Assembly (NCBI RefSeq): GCF_000369405.1
Contig: NZ_KB850000.1
Location: 186,001-250,000 of the forward strand
Direction: 5' to 3'
Length of the DNA: 64,000 nucleotides
Origin: Acinetobacter sp. ANC 3929
Lineage (GTDB): Bacteria > Pseudomonadota > Gammaproteobacteria > Pseudomonadales > Moraxellaceae
Shown here: piece by piece, positions 37,799 through 46,712 of the stretch
Layout of the letters: each line of letters begins with the position of its first letter
Numbering within the stretch: the stretch's first letter is position 1
Made by a program: the position numbers and the translations under genes
Notes under the pieces: model-generated
The model's database searches: none
What the model was told of the DNA's origin: nothing
What the model saw: the letters and a program-made list of their open reading frames with translations, nothing else

Positions 37799-40696
37799 TT
37801 AAATGGAATATTTTACAGTTGACTGTTGCATCTGTTTTTGCAGATATTCCGTTGCATGGGCAGAAGTAAGTGGTTGTGAAAATAAGTAACCCTGTAATAT
37901 GTCGCAATTTTGTCGTTTCAAATATTCGTATTGCTGTTCAGTCTCAACGCCTTCAGCCACAACTTTTAGGCCAATGGTTTTGCCCATGGCGATCATGGCA
38001 TTAACGATCGCATCTTGTTTGGCATTGCCAATTTTTGAAATAAAAGCGCGATCAATTTTTAAAATGTCAATTGGATATTCGGTTAGGTAGGCGAGTGAAG
38101 AATAGCCTGTCCCAAAGTCATCTAGTGCGATTGAAATCTGACGTTCTTTAATGGCGTGTAATACCGTTTTGACACTTTCAGTATTTTCAATAAAGGCTGA
38201 TTCGGTAATTTCTAGTTCCAGATTTTTTCCTGAAATGGCATAGGTATTTAACACCGCATCGATATCATGCAGTAGTTGACCACGTAAAATTTGTTGCGCC
38301 ACAATATTGACCGCAATGTTGATAGTGTTAAAACCAAGCTTTTGCCACGTTTGTAATTGTTTAGCGGCTTCATGCAAAACGAACTGACCAATATCAGAAA
38401 TTAAGCTGGTACTTTCCGCCAAAGGAATGAAAATGCTTGGCATGATCAAACCCTTAGTTGGATGTTTCCAGCGAATCAGGGCTTCAAAACCATTAATAAG
38501 ATTATTGTGCGCATTGATTTTTGGTTGATAGTAAACAACCAGTTCATTGTTTTGAATGGCTTTTCTGAGATCGAGTTCTAAATCTGTATATTTCGCAACA
38601 AAATTGGCTCTTTCATTTGAATAGTAGCGAATCGTATTGCCACCCAAACGCTTGGCTTCAGTCAGGGCTTGTTCCGCATGAGTATTTAAATTATCGACTT
38701 GGCGACCATGTTCAGGATAGATGGCAACGCCAATTGAAATACTGACGAAGTACTCTTGATCAGCCAGATAAAACGGTTTGCTGAAGGCTTCAACGATATT
38801 ATTGCAGAGTTGATGAATAGGCGGATGTAGCGGCGACATTTCATAAATAATCGCAAAGTCATCTGCGCTTAAGTGCGCGACCAACAGAGCATCAATATTA
38901 CTGATGCGTAAACGTTGTGCGACCTGTTTTAGCAGTTCATTACCTGCTTGGTTACTGATAATTTCATTTAATGCACGGAAACGATCGATATTTAAACGGA
39001 TAACTGCCAAATGCTGAATTGAAGCTTCATTCACCAAATACTGATGTAATTGTTGCTGATAATAAAAACGATTTGGCAGATCAGTAAGCGTGTCGTAATT
39101 GGTGAGGTAAGATAAACGTTGTTCCTGATGTTTTCGTTCGGTCTGGTCTGAGACAATGCCAATATAATTGATGACGCGATCCTGCTCATTTTTCACAGCA
39201 TTGATGTGGATCCATAAAAAGCATGATTTTTCAGAATTATACGTTTCTTGAAATTCGCCTTCATACTCATGTTCTTCACGCAGGGTATCAAGAATAGACA
39301 AATGGAAATTATGGTGATGCTGTTTATTTTGCTTGGTAATTTCAAATAACTGTTTATTGACGATCGCTTGTTTATCAATGCCTGTAAGTTGTTCGTATTT
39401 CGGATTCACTTCAATATAGTTAAAGTTTTCATCTAAAATAAAAATGCCTTCAGAGGCTTGTTCGAACACACTGGCAGCGAGTTTTAAGCGCTCTTGATCT
39501 TTCTTTTCCTGATTGATATCACGATGAATACCGACCATTCTTAAAGGCGTATCATCTTTAGGATCTCTCAAAATCACCTGACCGACATCGTGAATCCATG
39601 TCCATTCGCCATTTTGACGCTTGATCCTGAACGTTTCTTCATAACGTTTAGTTTGGCCACAGAGGTGATTGTATAAGGTATTTTTGACACGCTCGATATC
39701 TTCTGGGTGAATGATTTTATGCAATAGGGTGTAGTGATTTTCAGAATCACGAGTGACTGCGTTACTGTGCGCATTGGTCACACCAACAGTATGATTTTCA
39801 AGATTCCAGTCCCAAGGACGAATTCCCGCAGTTTCATGAGCAAAGGTTAAGTTCTGGCGATGTTCTTCTAAACTTTCGTTCATCTGTGTCAGGTCAAATG
39901 TACGCTCACGAACTTTCTGTTCCAATAAGTGATTATTAAACTGGAGTTGTGCTTCAATATCTTTAGATTTATTGACTTCACGTTGTAATTGTTGGCACAG
40001 CTCTTCTGTCCATTGATTGTGCTGTTCAGCGACATCAATCAATTGCTTATTTTTATCCAGCACCAAGGCCAAACGTTTATGAATTTTGAAGGTGGCTTGA
40101 GCGCATAGGACTGTTGCAAAAAATGAAGAATAATAAGCAAGATAGAACAGGGTATGATCATGATCTCGATGTAATAACTGAGATACGATTAGTGGGGTAA
40201 TACTTGGGATAAAAAATAAAAAGAAATAGCGGATATGTTGAGTTAAGAAGGTCAGTGCAATGATATGAGATGCAGTGAGTAACAATGCTGTCAAGGTTAA
40301 AACATGCGATCCAACCAGATGTGGGACGTCTACCATTAAATAGTGATTAATCACAATGGTATTGACCCCAATCAATAAGCCGGTAAAAAAACAAATCAAT
40401 TGAAAAATAATATTGGTTTGTTTAGTACAGCGAACTGATGAATAACGTTTGAGTAAAAAATGACAAATACATGAAAAACTAAACAAAATGACGAGAGTGA
40501 TACTCATCCATGTTGTAAAGATATTAGATTCAAAAGAATAAAAAAGACCAAATAGGGCATAATCTAACAGGCAAATACAAAATACGCTTAATACGAATAG
40601 GCGCACATGATTTGGATAATCGATTTGATCCGTGTAGATAAACTGTGGCAAATTTTTTTCCTGAGCCCCTAACATACAAAGAATAATCCTTTTCAT
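37799..40696 (-). CDS. Membrane PAS-GGDEF-EAL protein with degenerate GGDEF motif
   Basis: A 965-residue c-di-GMP signalling protein. In order: about six or seven membrane helices (residues about 25-210), a coiled-coil-like stretch, two PAS/PAC domains (RPWDWNLENHTVGV; ASEGIFILDENFNYIEV), a GGDEF domain (TDLPNRFYYQQQLHQ) and a C-terminal EAL domain. The GGDEF signature is SADDF, so cyclase activity is doubtful; the EAL has GFEALIRWKH, DDFGTGYSSL and the AEGVETE motif, so it is expected to be a phosphodiesterase, possibly regulated by the GGDEF module. Start is ATG 40696 or ATG 40675 (the latter has AAAAGGA upstream). Confidence 0.9.
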   Translation of the reverse strand: MKRIILCMLGAQEKNLPQFIYTDQIDYPNHVRLFVLSVFCICLLDYALFGLFYSFESNIFTTWMSITLVILFSFSCICHFLLKRYSSVRCTKQTNIIFQLICFFTGLLIGVNTIVINHYLMVDVPHLVGSHVLTLTALLLTASHIIALTFLTQHIRYFFLFFIPSITPLIVSQLLHRDHDHTLFYLAYYSSFFATVLCAQATFKIHKRLALVLDKNKQLIDVAEQHNQWTEELCQQLQREVNKSKDIEAQLQFNNHLLEQKVRERTFDLTQMNESLEEHRQNLTFAHETAGIRPWDWNLENHTVGVTNAHSNAVTRDSENHYTLLHKIIHPEDIERVKNTLYNHLCGQTKRYEETFRIKRQNGEWTWIHDVGQVILRDPKDDTPLRMVGIHRDINQEKKDQERLKLAASVFEQASEGIFILDENFNYIEVNPKYEQLTGIDKQAIVNKQLFEITKQNKQHHHNFHLSILDTLREEHEYEGEFQETYNSEKSCFLWIHINAVKNEQDRVINYIGIVSDQTERKHQEQRLSYLTNYDTLTDLPNRFYYQQQLHQYLVNEASIQHLAVIRLNIDRFRALNEIISNQAGNELLKQVAQRLRISNIDALLVAHLSADDFAIIYEMSPLHPPIHQLCNNIVEAFSKPFYLADQEYFVSISIGVAIYPEHGRQVDNLNTHAEQALTEAKRLGGNTIRYYSNERANFVAKYTDLELDLRKAIQNNELVVYYQPKINAHNNLINGFEALIRWKHPTKGLIMPSIFIPLAESTSLISDIGQFVLHEAAKQLQTWQKLGFNTINIAVNIVAQQILRGQLLHDIDAVLNTYAISGKNLELEITESAFIENTESVKTVLHAIKERQISIALDDFGTGYSSLAYLTEYPIDILKIDRAFISKIGNAKQDAIVNAMIAMGKTIGLKVVAEGVETEQQYEYLKRQNCDILQGYLFSQPLTSAHATEYLQKQMQQSTVKYSI

Positions 40697-40791
40697 TTTT
40701 TATCTATATTTACAGTCTTTGTTTTTTTGTAAACAGAGCAGAATTCTATTTTAAATTAACGCTAAACATAACAGAAAGCAATGCCGCTGCT

Positions 40792-41511
40792 TTAGTTCGA
40801 TGTGAAGTGATAATTTAAAATGGATAAAGCAACAACGGGCGCAGTTTCCGTTCTGAGCACACGGTCACCAATACACCAGTTTTGAAATTGATGTTGATTG
40901 GCAGTGTTAATTTCTGCTTCACTTAAGCCACCTTCAGGACCAATGAGTAAGGCTAAATCAGGGGAACTATTTAGTAATACATTGTTCTGGTCTTTATTTG
41001 GTGCGAGTACCAAACGAGATGTCGGTAGCTCAGAACTTAGCCATTCTGATAGGGGAATTGGAGCGAGCACTTGAGGAACGCGATTCATGCCACATTGTTC
41101 GCAGGCCGCAATTGCAACGGATTGCCAGTGGTCCAATTTTTTCTGGTCGCGATCATATTTCAAACGCATTTCGCAACGTTCACTGGTCAACAGTTGAATG
41201 GTCGTAACACCCAATTCTGTGGCTTTTTGAATCGCATAATCCATACGATCACCTTTACTCATCACTTGACCCAAAACAACGGTGAAAGGTGCGGTACGAT
41301 CAGCAGCTTCAAATTGATCAACAGAAACAAAGGCATTTTTCTTGTTGATTTGCGTCAGTGTTACGACATATTCACCACCTTTTCCATTGAAAAAGATGGC
41401 TTGCTCTTGTTCTTTTGCACGCAGCACACGTACCCAGTGATGAAATACCGCTTCGGTTAATTCAACAGTATTGCCAGTATTTAATTCGGTTTCGATATAA
41501 AAACGATTCAT
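40792..41511 (-). CDS. rsmE: 16S rRNA (uracil-1498-N3)-methyltransferase
   Basis: SPOUT methyltransferase that methylates U1498. About 239 residues from ATG 41511 (MNRFYIETELNTG): N-terminal PUA-like part, VVLGQVMSKGDRMDYAIQKATELGV, and the C-terminal knot LLIGPEGGLSEAEI with CIGDRVLRTETAPVVAL. The more upstream start 41532 adds seven residues without precedent in the family. Confidence 0.93.
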   Translation of the reverse strand: MNRFYIETELNTGNTVELTEAVFHHWVRVLRAKEQEQAIFFNGKGGEYVVTLTQINKKNAFVSVDQFEAADRTAPFTVVLGQVMSKGDRMDYAIQKATELGVTTIQLLTSERCEMRLKYDRDQKKLDHWQSVAIAACEQCGMNRVPQVLAPIPLSEWLSSELPTSRLVLAPNKDQNNVLLNSSPDLALLIGPEGGLSEAEINTANQHQFQNWCIGDRVLRTETAPVVALSILNYHFTSN

Positions 41512-41533
41512 GCTTGGGTCGTGCTCGTACAAA

Positions 41534-42370
41534 TTAGTTTAAACCAAGATCAACAACGAGTTGTCGAGTTGGTTCGGTTTGATTCATTGAATAAAAATGT
41601 AGGGTAGGTGCGCCACCTGCGATTAGGCGTTCGCAAAGTTTCACAATCACTTCGTGACCAAATGCTTTAATGCTTGCGCTGTCATCACCATAAGCAGCCA
41701 GTTGTTTACGGATCCAACGTGGAATTTCTGCACCTGTTCCGTCAGCAAAGCGGATCAAGTTACTCGCATTGGTAATCGGCATAATACCTGGTGCAACTGG
41801 AATATTCACACCAGCTTTGGCAATACGTTCGATGAAATAGAAATAGGCATCTGGATTGAAGAAAAATTGAGTAATACCTGCATTCGCACCAGCATTCACT
41901 TTTTCGACAAAGCGCTGAATATCACCATCAAATGTATCGGCTTGAGGGTGCATTTCAGGATACGCAGCCACTTCAATGTGGAAGTGATCGCCTGAATGTT
42001 CACGGATAAAGCGCACGAGGTCTTGGGCATAAGGTAATTCACCTAGACCGACCTGACCTGAAGGTAAATCGCCACGTAAAGCGACAATACGATCAATCCC
42101 TTGCGATTTATACAAATCTAAGAGTTCTGCAATCCGTGCTTTGTCATCACCAATACAAGATAGGTGAGGTGCAACTGGTGTGCCTTTGCCATTAAAATCA
42201 TGAATGGCAGCTAGCGTACGTTCACGCGTTGAACCACCAGCACCATAAGTAATCGAGAAAAACTCTGGATTTAATCGTTGTAATTCTTGATGAACAGTTT
42301 TTAATTTTTCCGCACCAGCATCAGTTTTGGGTGGGAAAAACTCAAAAGAAATAGGAACACGGTTTGTCAT
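41534..42370 (-). CDS. metF: 5,10-methylenetetrahydrofolate reductase
   Basis: FAD enzyme making 5-methyl-THF for methionine synthesis. 278 residues: SFEFFPPKTDAGAEKL at the N-terminus, SITYGAGGSTRERTL, ALRGDLP, and AQPQ-region FFFNPDAYFYFIE. Short prokaryotic form without the regulatory domain. Lies 75 bases downstream of ahcY. Confidence 0.95.
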   Translation of the reverse strand: MTNRVPISFEFFPPKTDAGAEKLKTVHQELQRLNPEFFSITYGAGGSTRERTLAAIHDFNGKGTPVAPHLSCIGDDKARIAELLDLYKSQGIDRIVALRGDLPSGQVGLGELPYAQDLVRFIREHSGDHFHIEVAAYPEMHPQADTFDGDIQRFVEKVNAGANAGITQFFFNPDAYFYFIERIAKAGVNIPVAPGIMPITNASNLIRFADGTGAEIPRWIRKQLAAYGDDSASIKAFGHEVIVKLCERLIAGGAPTLHFYSMNQTEPTRQLVVDLGLN

Positions 42371-42404
42371 TTCAAATCCTTTTTAAAAATCGCTTTGAAT
42401 TTTT

Positions 42405-42437
42405 AGAAAAAAGGGCAGTCCGTAAAACGTCTGCCCT
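42405..42437 (-). terminator. Terminator between ahcY and metF
   Basis: Stem AGGGCAG / CTGCCCT followed on the minus strand by TTTTTTC. It lies right after the ahcY stop (42445), so metF needs read-through or its own promoter. Confidence 0.75.
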
Positions 42438-42444
42438 GAATTTC

Positions 42445-43827
42445 TTAGTATTTATAAGCGTCAGATTTGAACGGACCTTCAACAGGAACGCCTAAGTAAT
42501 CTGCTTGTACTTGCGTTAACTGGGTTAACACACCGCCAAAACCAAGTACCATTGCAGCAGCAACTTCTTCATCTAATTTCTTAGGAAGTACTTCTACACG
42601 AATTGCAGCTTGTTTTTGATCAGCAGGTAAGTCCGCAAATTTTTCAGCGAATAAATGCATTTGACCTAGAACCTGGTTTGCAAAAGAACCATCCATCACG
42701 CGTGAAGGGTGGCCTGTTGCATTTCCAAGATTCACTAAACGACCTTCAGAAAGAAGGATAAGGTAGTTGTTTTCGTCTTCTGAACGATACACTTGGTGTA
42801 CTTGTGGTTTTACCTCAACCCATTTGTAACCGCGTAAGTATGCAGTGTCGATCTCTGTATCAAAGTGACCGATGTTACACACTACAGCACCCGCTTTTAA
42901 GCTATCTAACATTGCAGAATCACATACGTGGTAGTTACCCGTAGTCGTGACAACAAGATCAGTATTGCCTAATAAATCTTGGTTGATGTCTTCTTTCTTA
43001 CCTGTTTGTACGCCATTTTTGTATGGAGATACAACTTCGTAGCCGTCCATACATGCTTGCATAGCACAAATTGGATCAACTTCAGTCACACGAACGATCA
43101 TGCCTTCTTGACGTAAAGATTGTGCAGAACCTTTACCAACGTCACCATAACCGATCACAAGCGCACGACGACCAGAAAGCAACATGTCAGTTGCACGTTT
43201 GATCGCATCGTTTAATGAATGACGGCAACCGTATTTGTTGTCGTTTTTCGATTTAGTAATCGAATCATTCACGTTGATCGCAGGAACTTTAAGTGAACCG
43301 TCTTTCCACATTTCTAATAGACGTTGAACGCCTGTTGTGGTTTCTTCGGTAATGCCGTGGATACGTTCTAAAAGTGCAGGATATTTGTCATGAACAAGTG
43401 CAGTTAAGTCACCGCCATCGTCCAAGATCATGTTGGCATCCCAAGGCTGACCGTTGACATTGATCTGCTGTTCTAAACACCAAACATATTCTTCTTCAGT
43501 TTCGCCTTTCCAAGCAAAAACAGGAACACCGCTTGCAGCAATTGCAGCAGCAGCATGGTCTTGAGTTGAGAAAATGTTACATGAGGTCCAACGCACTTCT
43601 GCGCCGAGTTCAACTAATGTTTCGATTAAAACGGCAGTTTGGATTGTCATGTGGATACAACCCAAGATTTTTGCACCAGCAAGTGGTTTAGCTGCCGAAT
43701 AACGCTTACGTAAACCGATCAAAGCTGGCATTTCTGCTTCAGCAAGTTTGATCTCTTTACGACCATAGTCAGCAAGGGAAATATCAGCAACTTTAAAATC
43801 TGAAAATGAAGCATTCACCGCGTTCAT
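42445..43827 (-). CDS. ahcY: S-adenosylhomocysteine hydrolase
   Basis: Splits S-adenosylhomocysteine into adenosine and homocysteine, keeping methylation running. 460 residues: [16 protein letters not shown]-type N-terminus, [16 protein letters not shown], the NAD site [13 protein letters not shown] and C-terminal SDAYKY with the conserved terminal Lys-Tyr. It starts at ATG 43827, with AGGAGATCC just before. Its leader carries an SAH riboswitch. Confidence 0.97.
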   Translation of the reverse strand: MNAVNASFSDFKVADISLADYGRKEIKLAEAEMPALIGLRKRYSAAKPLAGAKILGCIHMTIQTAVLIETLVELGAEVRWTSCNIFSTQDHAAAAIAASGVPVFAWKGETEEEYVWCLEQQINVNGQPWDANMILDDGGDLTALVHDKYPALLERIHGITEETTTGVQRLLEMWKDGSLKVPAINVNDSITKSKNDNKYGCRHSLNDAIKRATDMLLSGRRALVIGYGDVGKGSAQSLRQEGMIVRVTEVDPICAMQACMDGYEVVSPYKNGVQTGKKEDINQDLLGNTDLVVTTTGNYHVCDSAMLDSLKAGAVVCNIGHFDTEIDTAYLRGYKWVEVKPQVHQVYRSEDENNYLILLSEGRLVNLGNATGHPSRVMDGSFANQVLGQMHLFAEKFADLPADQKQAAIRVEVLPKKLDEEVAAAMVLGFGGVLTQLTQVQADYLGVPVEGPFKSDAYKY

Positions 43828-43865
43828 CAGGATCTCCTAGAAAAATAGTATGGATCATTCTGTTC

Positions 43866-43957
43866 GCGGATGCCGTTGTCTTGCGAAGCGTTGCTTCTCA
43901 CATCGAGCCTGGCAAATTGATCTTTTGTGCCGATCAATTGTCGCAGCATCCCTCGAT
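43866..43957 (-). promoter_or_regulatory. S-adenosylhomocysteine (SAH) riboswitch upstream of ahcY
   Basis: On the minus strand the leader reads TCGAGGGATGCTGCGACA, then GCCAGGCTCGATG and finally ACGGCATCCGC. TCGAG (43952-43956) pairs with CTCGA (43903-43907), and GGATGC pairs with GCATCC (43868-43873) across the middle, as in the compact pseudoknotted SAH riboswitch. The GCTGCGAC and GCCAGGCTCG blocks match the consensus I know from Pseudomonas-type ahcY leaders. The 3' end lies about 40 bases before the start codon. Confidence 0.85.
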
Positions 43958-43965
43958 TGGGGATT

Positions 43966-43994
43966 ATGATACTTGGAAATTATGTTTGTTCCAA
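43966..43994 (-). promoter_or_regulatory. Probable promoter of the ahcY leader
   Basis: Minus-strand TTGGAA, 17 bases, TATCAT, placed so that transcription would begin just before the riboswitch. A 17-base spacer is ideal. Confidence 0.6.
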
Positions 43995-44120
43995 TGAAAT
44001 TTTGTTGGAAATGGTTAGAAAATGAAGAATTAAAAGGGATAAAAGTTTGAAGTATTCTTATCTTGATTAATCAAGGATTCCAAATCCCTTTGGAATCCTC
44101 AGGTTTAGAAAAATTTGTCA

Positions 44121-44327
44121 TTAGGCTTTTAAATGATCTTCGAATTCTTCACCCAACTGCATTGCTAAAGCATTACCAGAGAGATCACAAGTAACTAAAC
44201 CATATTCTTTTTTAAAGCTAAATGTAAAACCACGGTTATCTGTCAGATTTTTAACTGAATATCCCAATTTTTCTAACCAAATACGGAAAGCCAATACGTT
44301 TTTTGCTTTAACAACTCTGTTTTTCAT
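44121..44327 (-). CDS. Small conserved-looking protein of unknown function
   Basis: 68 residues from ATG 44327, preceded by an excellent AAGGAG eight bases upstream, which decides against the earlier ATG 44348. The protein is basic at the N-terminus (MKNRVVKAKNVLAFRIWLE) and ends in an acidic helix (LGEEFEDHLKA); a central aromatic part (FTFSFKKEYG) suggests a small alpha/beta domain. No family recognised. It is the only gene between ahcY and gloB. Confidence 0.6.
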   Translation of the reverse strand: MKNRVVKAKNVLAFRIWLEKLGYSVKNLTDNRGFTFSFKKEYGLVTCDLSGNALAMQLGEEFEDHLKA

Positions 44328-44625
44328 GACAGATCTCCTTGTGAACATGTATTTATTAATAAGGGTCAGTTAAAATTTTTTAAAGGGGGATTGCATAGAT
44401 TTATTTTTCCACATGTAAGTAATGTAAATTTAGCGTAATTTTTATAGATAGAATTTTATCTGTGTTTTTGTTATTCAATTGAATTTATTATATAAAATAT
44501 TTTTTATTTACTCGAGTGGAAGCAAATTTTTTTAAAAAATTTCTTGGGTAAAATGTAAAAAATGATTTCATTTTCCACTTTATTGAACAAGCAGAAAATG
44601 AATCAATTGAGATGGTGAAGTTTAA
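44328..44625. other. AT-rich gene-free spacer
   Basis: About 300 bases, very AT-rich, between the small protein gene and gloB. It should hold the promoter of the small gene. I see no ORF, no clear hairpin and no repeat. Confidence 0.4.
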
Positions 44626-45357
44626 TTAAAATTGATCTTTCAAACTGCGAATGCGCGCAAAGTCTTCAGCACTTTCAGTACGCAGAAAAGGATTGGTTTC
44701 AAGCTCTAATTCAATGGTACTAGGGAGAGTAATTTGATCTGCTTCTCTGAGTGCTCTGACGTGTTGCATACGCTCTTGTAAAATAACATTGTGAGGTTCA
44801 ACAGTTAAGGCAAATTCTGCATTGGCAAGTGTGTATTCATGGGTACAGTACACCTTGGTTTGAATAGGCAGGGCAGCCAGTCGGTTCAATGAATGATACA
44901 TTTGCTCGGCTGTCCCTTCGAACAGACGACCGCAACCCATTGCGAATAAAGTGTCACCGCTAAACAGCGTTTCAATTTTTTCAATGAAATAGGTAATATG
45001 ACCAAGGGTATGGCCTGGCGTTGCAATAATTTCAACTTTGAGATCATTAAAATGAAAATGATCGTCATTTTGCAAAGGGTTTGAGATCAGTGAAATTTTA
45101 CTGAGTTCATCACGAGGTCCATAGACCATAATATTCTGATCTGCGAGTAGTCCTTCAACACCCCCTGTGTGATCACGGTGCCAATGGGTCAGCCAGATCT
45201 GTCTGAGTTGAAGACCATGTTGTTGGCAAAAATCCGTAACTAAATCTGCTTCTGTTGGATCAATAGCAACAACTTCGTGTGTATCTGTATCTTCCAATAA
45301 CCAAATATAGTTTTTTAAGGCATTTTTGACGTCAATTGCATGAATCTTATAATGCAT
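44626..45357 (-). CDS. gloB: Hydroxyacylglutathione hydrolase (glyoxalase II)
   Basis: Hydrolyses S-lactoylglutathione to lactate in methylglyoxal detoxification. 243 residues with the metallo-beta-lactamase motif THWHRDHTGG, further metal ligands in TPGHTLGH, GDTLFAMGCGRLFEG and THEYTLANAEF. Short prokaryotic glyoxalase II length. Confidence 0.94.
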   Translation of the reverse strand: MHYKIHAIDVKNALKNYIWLLEDTDTHEVVAIDPTEADLVTDFCQQHGLQLRQIWLTHWHRDHTGGVEGLLADQNIMVYGPRDELSKISLISNPLQNDDHFHFNDLKVEIIATPGHTLGHITYFIEKIETLFSGDTLFAMGCGRLFEGTAEQMYHSLNRLAALPIQTKVYCTHEYTLANAEFALTVEPHNVILQERMQHVRALREADQITLPSTIELELETNPFLRTESAEDFARIRSLKDQF

Positions 45358-45725
45358 AGCCGAATCCTAAAGCTTTGTTTCGTGTGGTTATTGCCATTTG
45401 GGTGCTCATAATGAGTGCCTGTTTCTAGTGTAAGTGGAAATCTACTTCAGTGCAAAACTCCTGCTAATTTTTAGTGCTGAATAATGACTTTTTCGGGCAT
45501 ATTCTGACAGCTACTTTCCATGAATATCTTTATCGTTGACAAGTATCATATTTTCGATAAAGATGAGATAAAAGTTTTATAAGTTAATGGTTTATATTCA
45601 ACTTTAGTTCTATAAAAATATTGAGTCAAAGCGAAATAATTTAAATGATTAGGCTGAACAAGATAACTACAGTTCATTTTTTAAAGACTAAGTTGTTATA
45701 AATCACAACAACAAGAGAGGGAACT
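45358..45725. promoter_or_regulatory. 368-base divergent spacer with an inverted repeat
   Basis: Between gloB (leftward) and the unknown gene at 45726 (rightward). It has a perfect 10-bp inverted repeat ATCTTTATCG / CGATAAAGAT (45526-45535, 45555-45564) enclosing TTGACA (45536-45541), and a 20-codon ORF (45520-45582). The rest is AT-rich. The repeat could be a protein-binding site at a promoter. Confidence 0.45.
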
Positions 45726-46712
45726 ATGTCTGATATACCCGATCATGAAGTGGTCGTTATCTTTAAGAAGTATTTATATCCGCTCTCTGCCAAACTTACA
45801 GAAATGCTGAATGAGCATTTTAGTCATCAAACAGAACGACGGGGCTGTGGCTATACCCAAGCAACACGTGTGATTGCGGAGTTTGTTTCGCAACCAAGGG
45901 ATGCTATAGGCTTACAGGATTTACGTATTTTTGAAGAGTATGACAGTAAGGGCTTAAAGAATATTCTGAGTCAAAGTGCTTCCTATGGATTACAGCTTGA
46001 CTCGTGGCGTAACTTAGATATCAATCCAGCAGTTCAACAATGTTTGCAACGTTTGGATCCACAAGAAAGCTTTGCGCAAAACCTGCAACAGGAAGTCGAT
46101 TTTCAAGCCAAGTTAAGAATGCTTCATCAATATGCAGAGCTTGAAGAGAGCCAATTAATTTGTCAGCTCCTGAGCGATATTATTCTGCCACAGGATGCCC
46201 AGCAGAATAGTATGATTGAGTGTCAGGCTTTGGCAGAAAAGCCCAAAGTGGGTTCTTGTCCGATGGCGGAAAAGTTTTTCTTGCGCATTGCACATCATCG
46301 TTTATTACGGCAGGGTGAAATCAATATTTTCGTGAATGAGCATGATCAGCCGATCATGATGGAAAAATTGAATATGGGTGATAACCATTCCTGTATCAGC
46401 TTAGTACCTTTGATGATGAATGGTGTCCGTTTACCTGCGGGAAGTTTATTTTCTGCCAATTATGAAATCGAACAGCTCGAAAAACATAAAAATAAGCAAT
46501 ATAAGGGCTATGTGATCCCGATTGCCGAAATGAATGGTTTCTGGTTTTTACGCTTAACAACTTTAGCTGTTTCGCCAAAAAATCGTGCTCGGGCATTTGG
46601 GTATCACTTTAAACAACAGGTGGATAATGGATTATTTCGACCTGATACAACTGAATTAAGTCAGCTGATGGACATTGCACATGATCAAACTTACGTAGGG
46701 CATCCATGCTAA
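45726..46712 (+). CDS. Protein of unknown function, overlapping a deacetylase-like gene
   Basis: 328 residues, soluble, no signal peptide and no membrane segment. It is helical at the N-terminus (FKKYLYPLSAKLTEML), with many Gln and His residues, and has a conserved-looking region CGYTQATRVIAEF and KNRARAFGYHFKQQVD at the C-terminus. I do not recognise the family. A GAGAGG ribosome-binding site precedes ATG 45726. The next gene starts at 46706, inside its last codons, so the two are translationally coupled and probably work together. Confidence 0.8.
   Translation: MSDIPDHEVVVIFKKYLYPLSAKLTEMLNEHFSHQTERRGCGYTQATRVIAEFVSQPRDAIGLQDLRIFEEYDSKGLKNILSQSASYGLQLDSWRNLDINPAVQQCLQRLDPQESFAQNLQQEVDFQAKLRMLHQYAELEESQLICQLLSDIILPQDAQQNSMIECQALAEKPKVGSCPMAEKFFLRIAHHRLLRQGEINIFVNEHDQPIMMEKLNMGDNHSCISLVPLMMNGVRLPAGSLFSANYEIEQLEKHKNKQYKGYVIPIAEMNGFWFLRLTTLAVSPKNRARAFGYHFKQQVDNGLFRPDTTELSQLMDIAHDQTYVGHPC

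Noticed and set aside
40697-40791. Possible regulator site between the PAS-GGDEF-EAL gene and rsmE
   Set aside because: Short AT-rich spacer with no symmetrical element.
41071-41460. 129-codon plus-strand ORF
   Set aside because: Antisense to rsmE, which has clear SPOUT motifs.
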